Below, piece by piece: positions 13,800-13,903 of a stretch of 13,903 bases of DNA. The notes under the pieces are model-generated. The model did no database searches, was not told where the DNA came from, and was given only the letters and a program-made list of their open reading frames with translations. Each line of letters begins with the position of its first letter. The first letter of the stretch is position 1. The stretch covers positions 1 through 13,903 of the forward strand of contig CAJUQS010000047.1 of the NCBI GenBank assembly GCA_910588365.1, read 5' to 3'. The stretch is from an uncultured Oscillospiraceae bacterium. GTDB taxonomy: Bacteria > Bacillota > Clostridia > Oscillospirales > Oscillospiraceae. Position numbers and translations under genes: made by a program.

Positions 13800-13831
13800 C
13801 AACCGCATGATGCAGTAGCGTTATGCGGTTG
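13800..13831. terminator. Hairpin between convergent genes
   Basis: A 9-bp stem CAACCGCAT (13800-13808)/ATGCGGTTG (13823-13831) has a 14-base loop. It overlaps the last codons of the minus-strand gene. There is no T tract, so a terminator role is only likely from its position between convergent genes. Confidence 0.35.
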
Positions 13832-13903
13832 TCTGTCTGCTAACCTGGCTGTATTCCGGGGAAAAATCAATTTCGCCAATGAAATTGTAATGCACGTCAA
13901 TCC
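13821..13903 (-). CDS. C-terminal tail of a probable large serine recombinase
   Basis: Reading the minus strand from the right edge gives 26 residues, IDVHYNFIGEIDFS followed by PEYSQVSRQTTA, then TAA (complement of 13821-13823). The gene continues beyond the window. A C-terminal (V/I)D(I/V)xYNF(I/V)G motif is, from memory, characteristic of large serine recombinases of the TnpX/DUF4368 type that move integrative elements in Clostridia. With only 26 residues the call is tentative, but it fits the mobile character of the flanking genes and it converges on the ATPase operon. Confidence 0.5.
   Translation of the reverse strand, partial: IDVHYNFIGEIDFSPEYSQVSRQTTA

Noticed and set aside
13868..13887. 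Inverted repeat CAATTTC/GAAATTG near the right edge
   Set aside because: It is only 7 bp and lies inside the probable recombinase coding sequence, so it is likely a coincidence.
11753..13903. Attachment-site repeat of the tRNA-Val 3' end
   Set aside because: I looked for a second copy of the tRNA 3' sequence downstream and saw none. If one exists it is beyond the window.
1..13903. CRISPR array
   Set aside because: No regularly spaced direct repeats with unique spacers were seen. The only tandem repeat is the 16-bp duplication at 11575.

Overview
The window looks like a GC-rich Clostridia chromosome, probably an Oscillospiraceae relative such as the Flavonifractor/Lawsonibacter group. This rests on high-GC coding sequence, Firmicutes-type AGGAGG ribosome sites, the gene order recJ - rel - dtd - metallo-hydrolase - hemZ, and a SpoVB/MurJ-type flippase. 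The genus is an inference, since no rRNA is present.

Positions 1-10971 are a co-directional core block on the + strand. It starts with the end of a membrane-anchored PH-like protein and its terminator. An extended -10 promoter then precedes recJ (ssDNA exonuclease), rel (bifunctional (p)ppGpp synthetase/hydrolase), dtd (D-aminoacyl-tRNA deacylase), a glyoxalase II-like metallo-hydrolase, hemZ (radical SAM), a uridine kinase-like P-loop kinase, a zinc-ribbon protein and a MOP-superfamily lipid flippase. The themes are repair, stringent response, translation quality control, cofactor metabolism and envelope synthesis. Two kinds of non-coding element sit between these genes. One is a 108-bp MITE-like inverted-repeat element inserted exactly in the dtd stop codon. 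The other is a two-copy double-hairpin repeat placed just upstream of the ribosome sites of dtd and of the zinc-ribbon gene.

Positions 10972-11752 hold a bidirectional terminator, a DUF4180 gene on the minus strand, and a tRNA-Val(GAC) gene on the plus strand. The last two are divergent, each with a recognisable sigma-A promoter, and a 16-bp tandem duplication lies between the promoters.

From the tRNA to the window end the character changes to what I read as an integrated mobile element. It has a small helix-turn-helix protein with a 14-bp palindrome inside its first codons, two terminator hairpins, and a structured leader with overlapping short ORFs. These are followed by a ClpX-like AAA+ ATPase lacking the ClpX zinc-binding domain, and a 117-aa protein of unknown function. 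On the minus strand at the very edge is the C-terminal tail of what looks like a large serine recombinase. The most interesting candidate for an undescribed system is the stand-alone ClpX-like unfoldase plus its small partner, behind the elaborate leader. The core block is otherwise ordinary.
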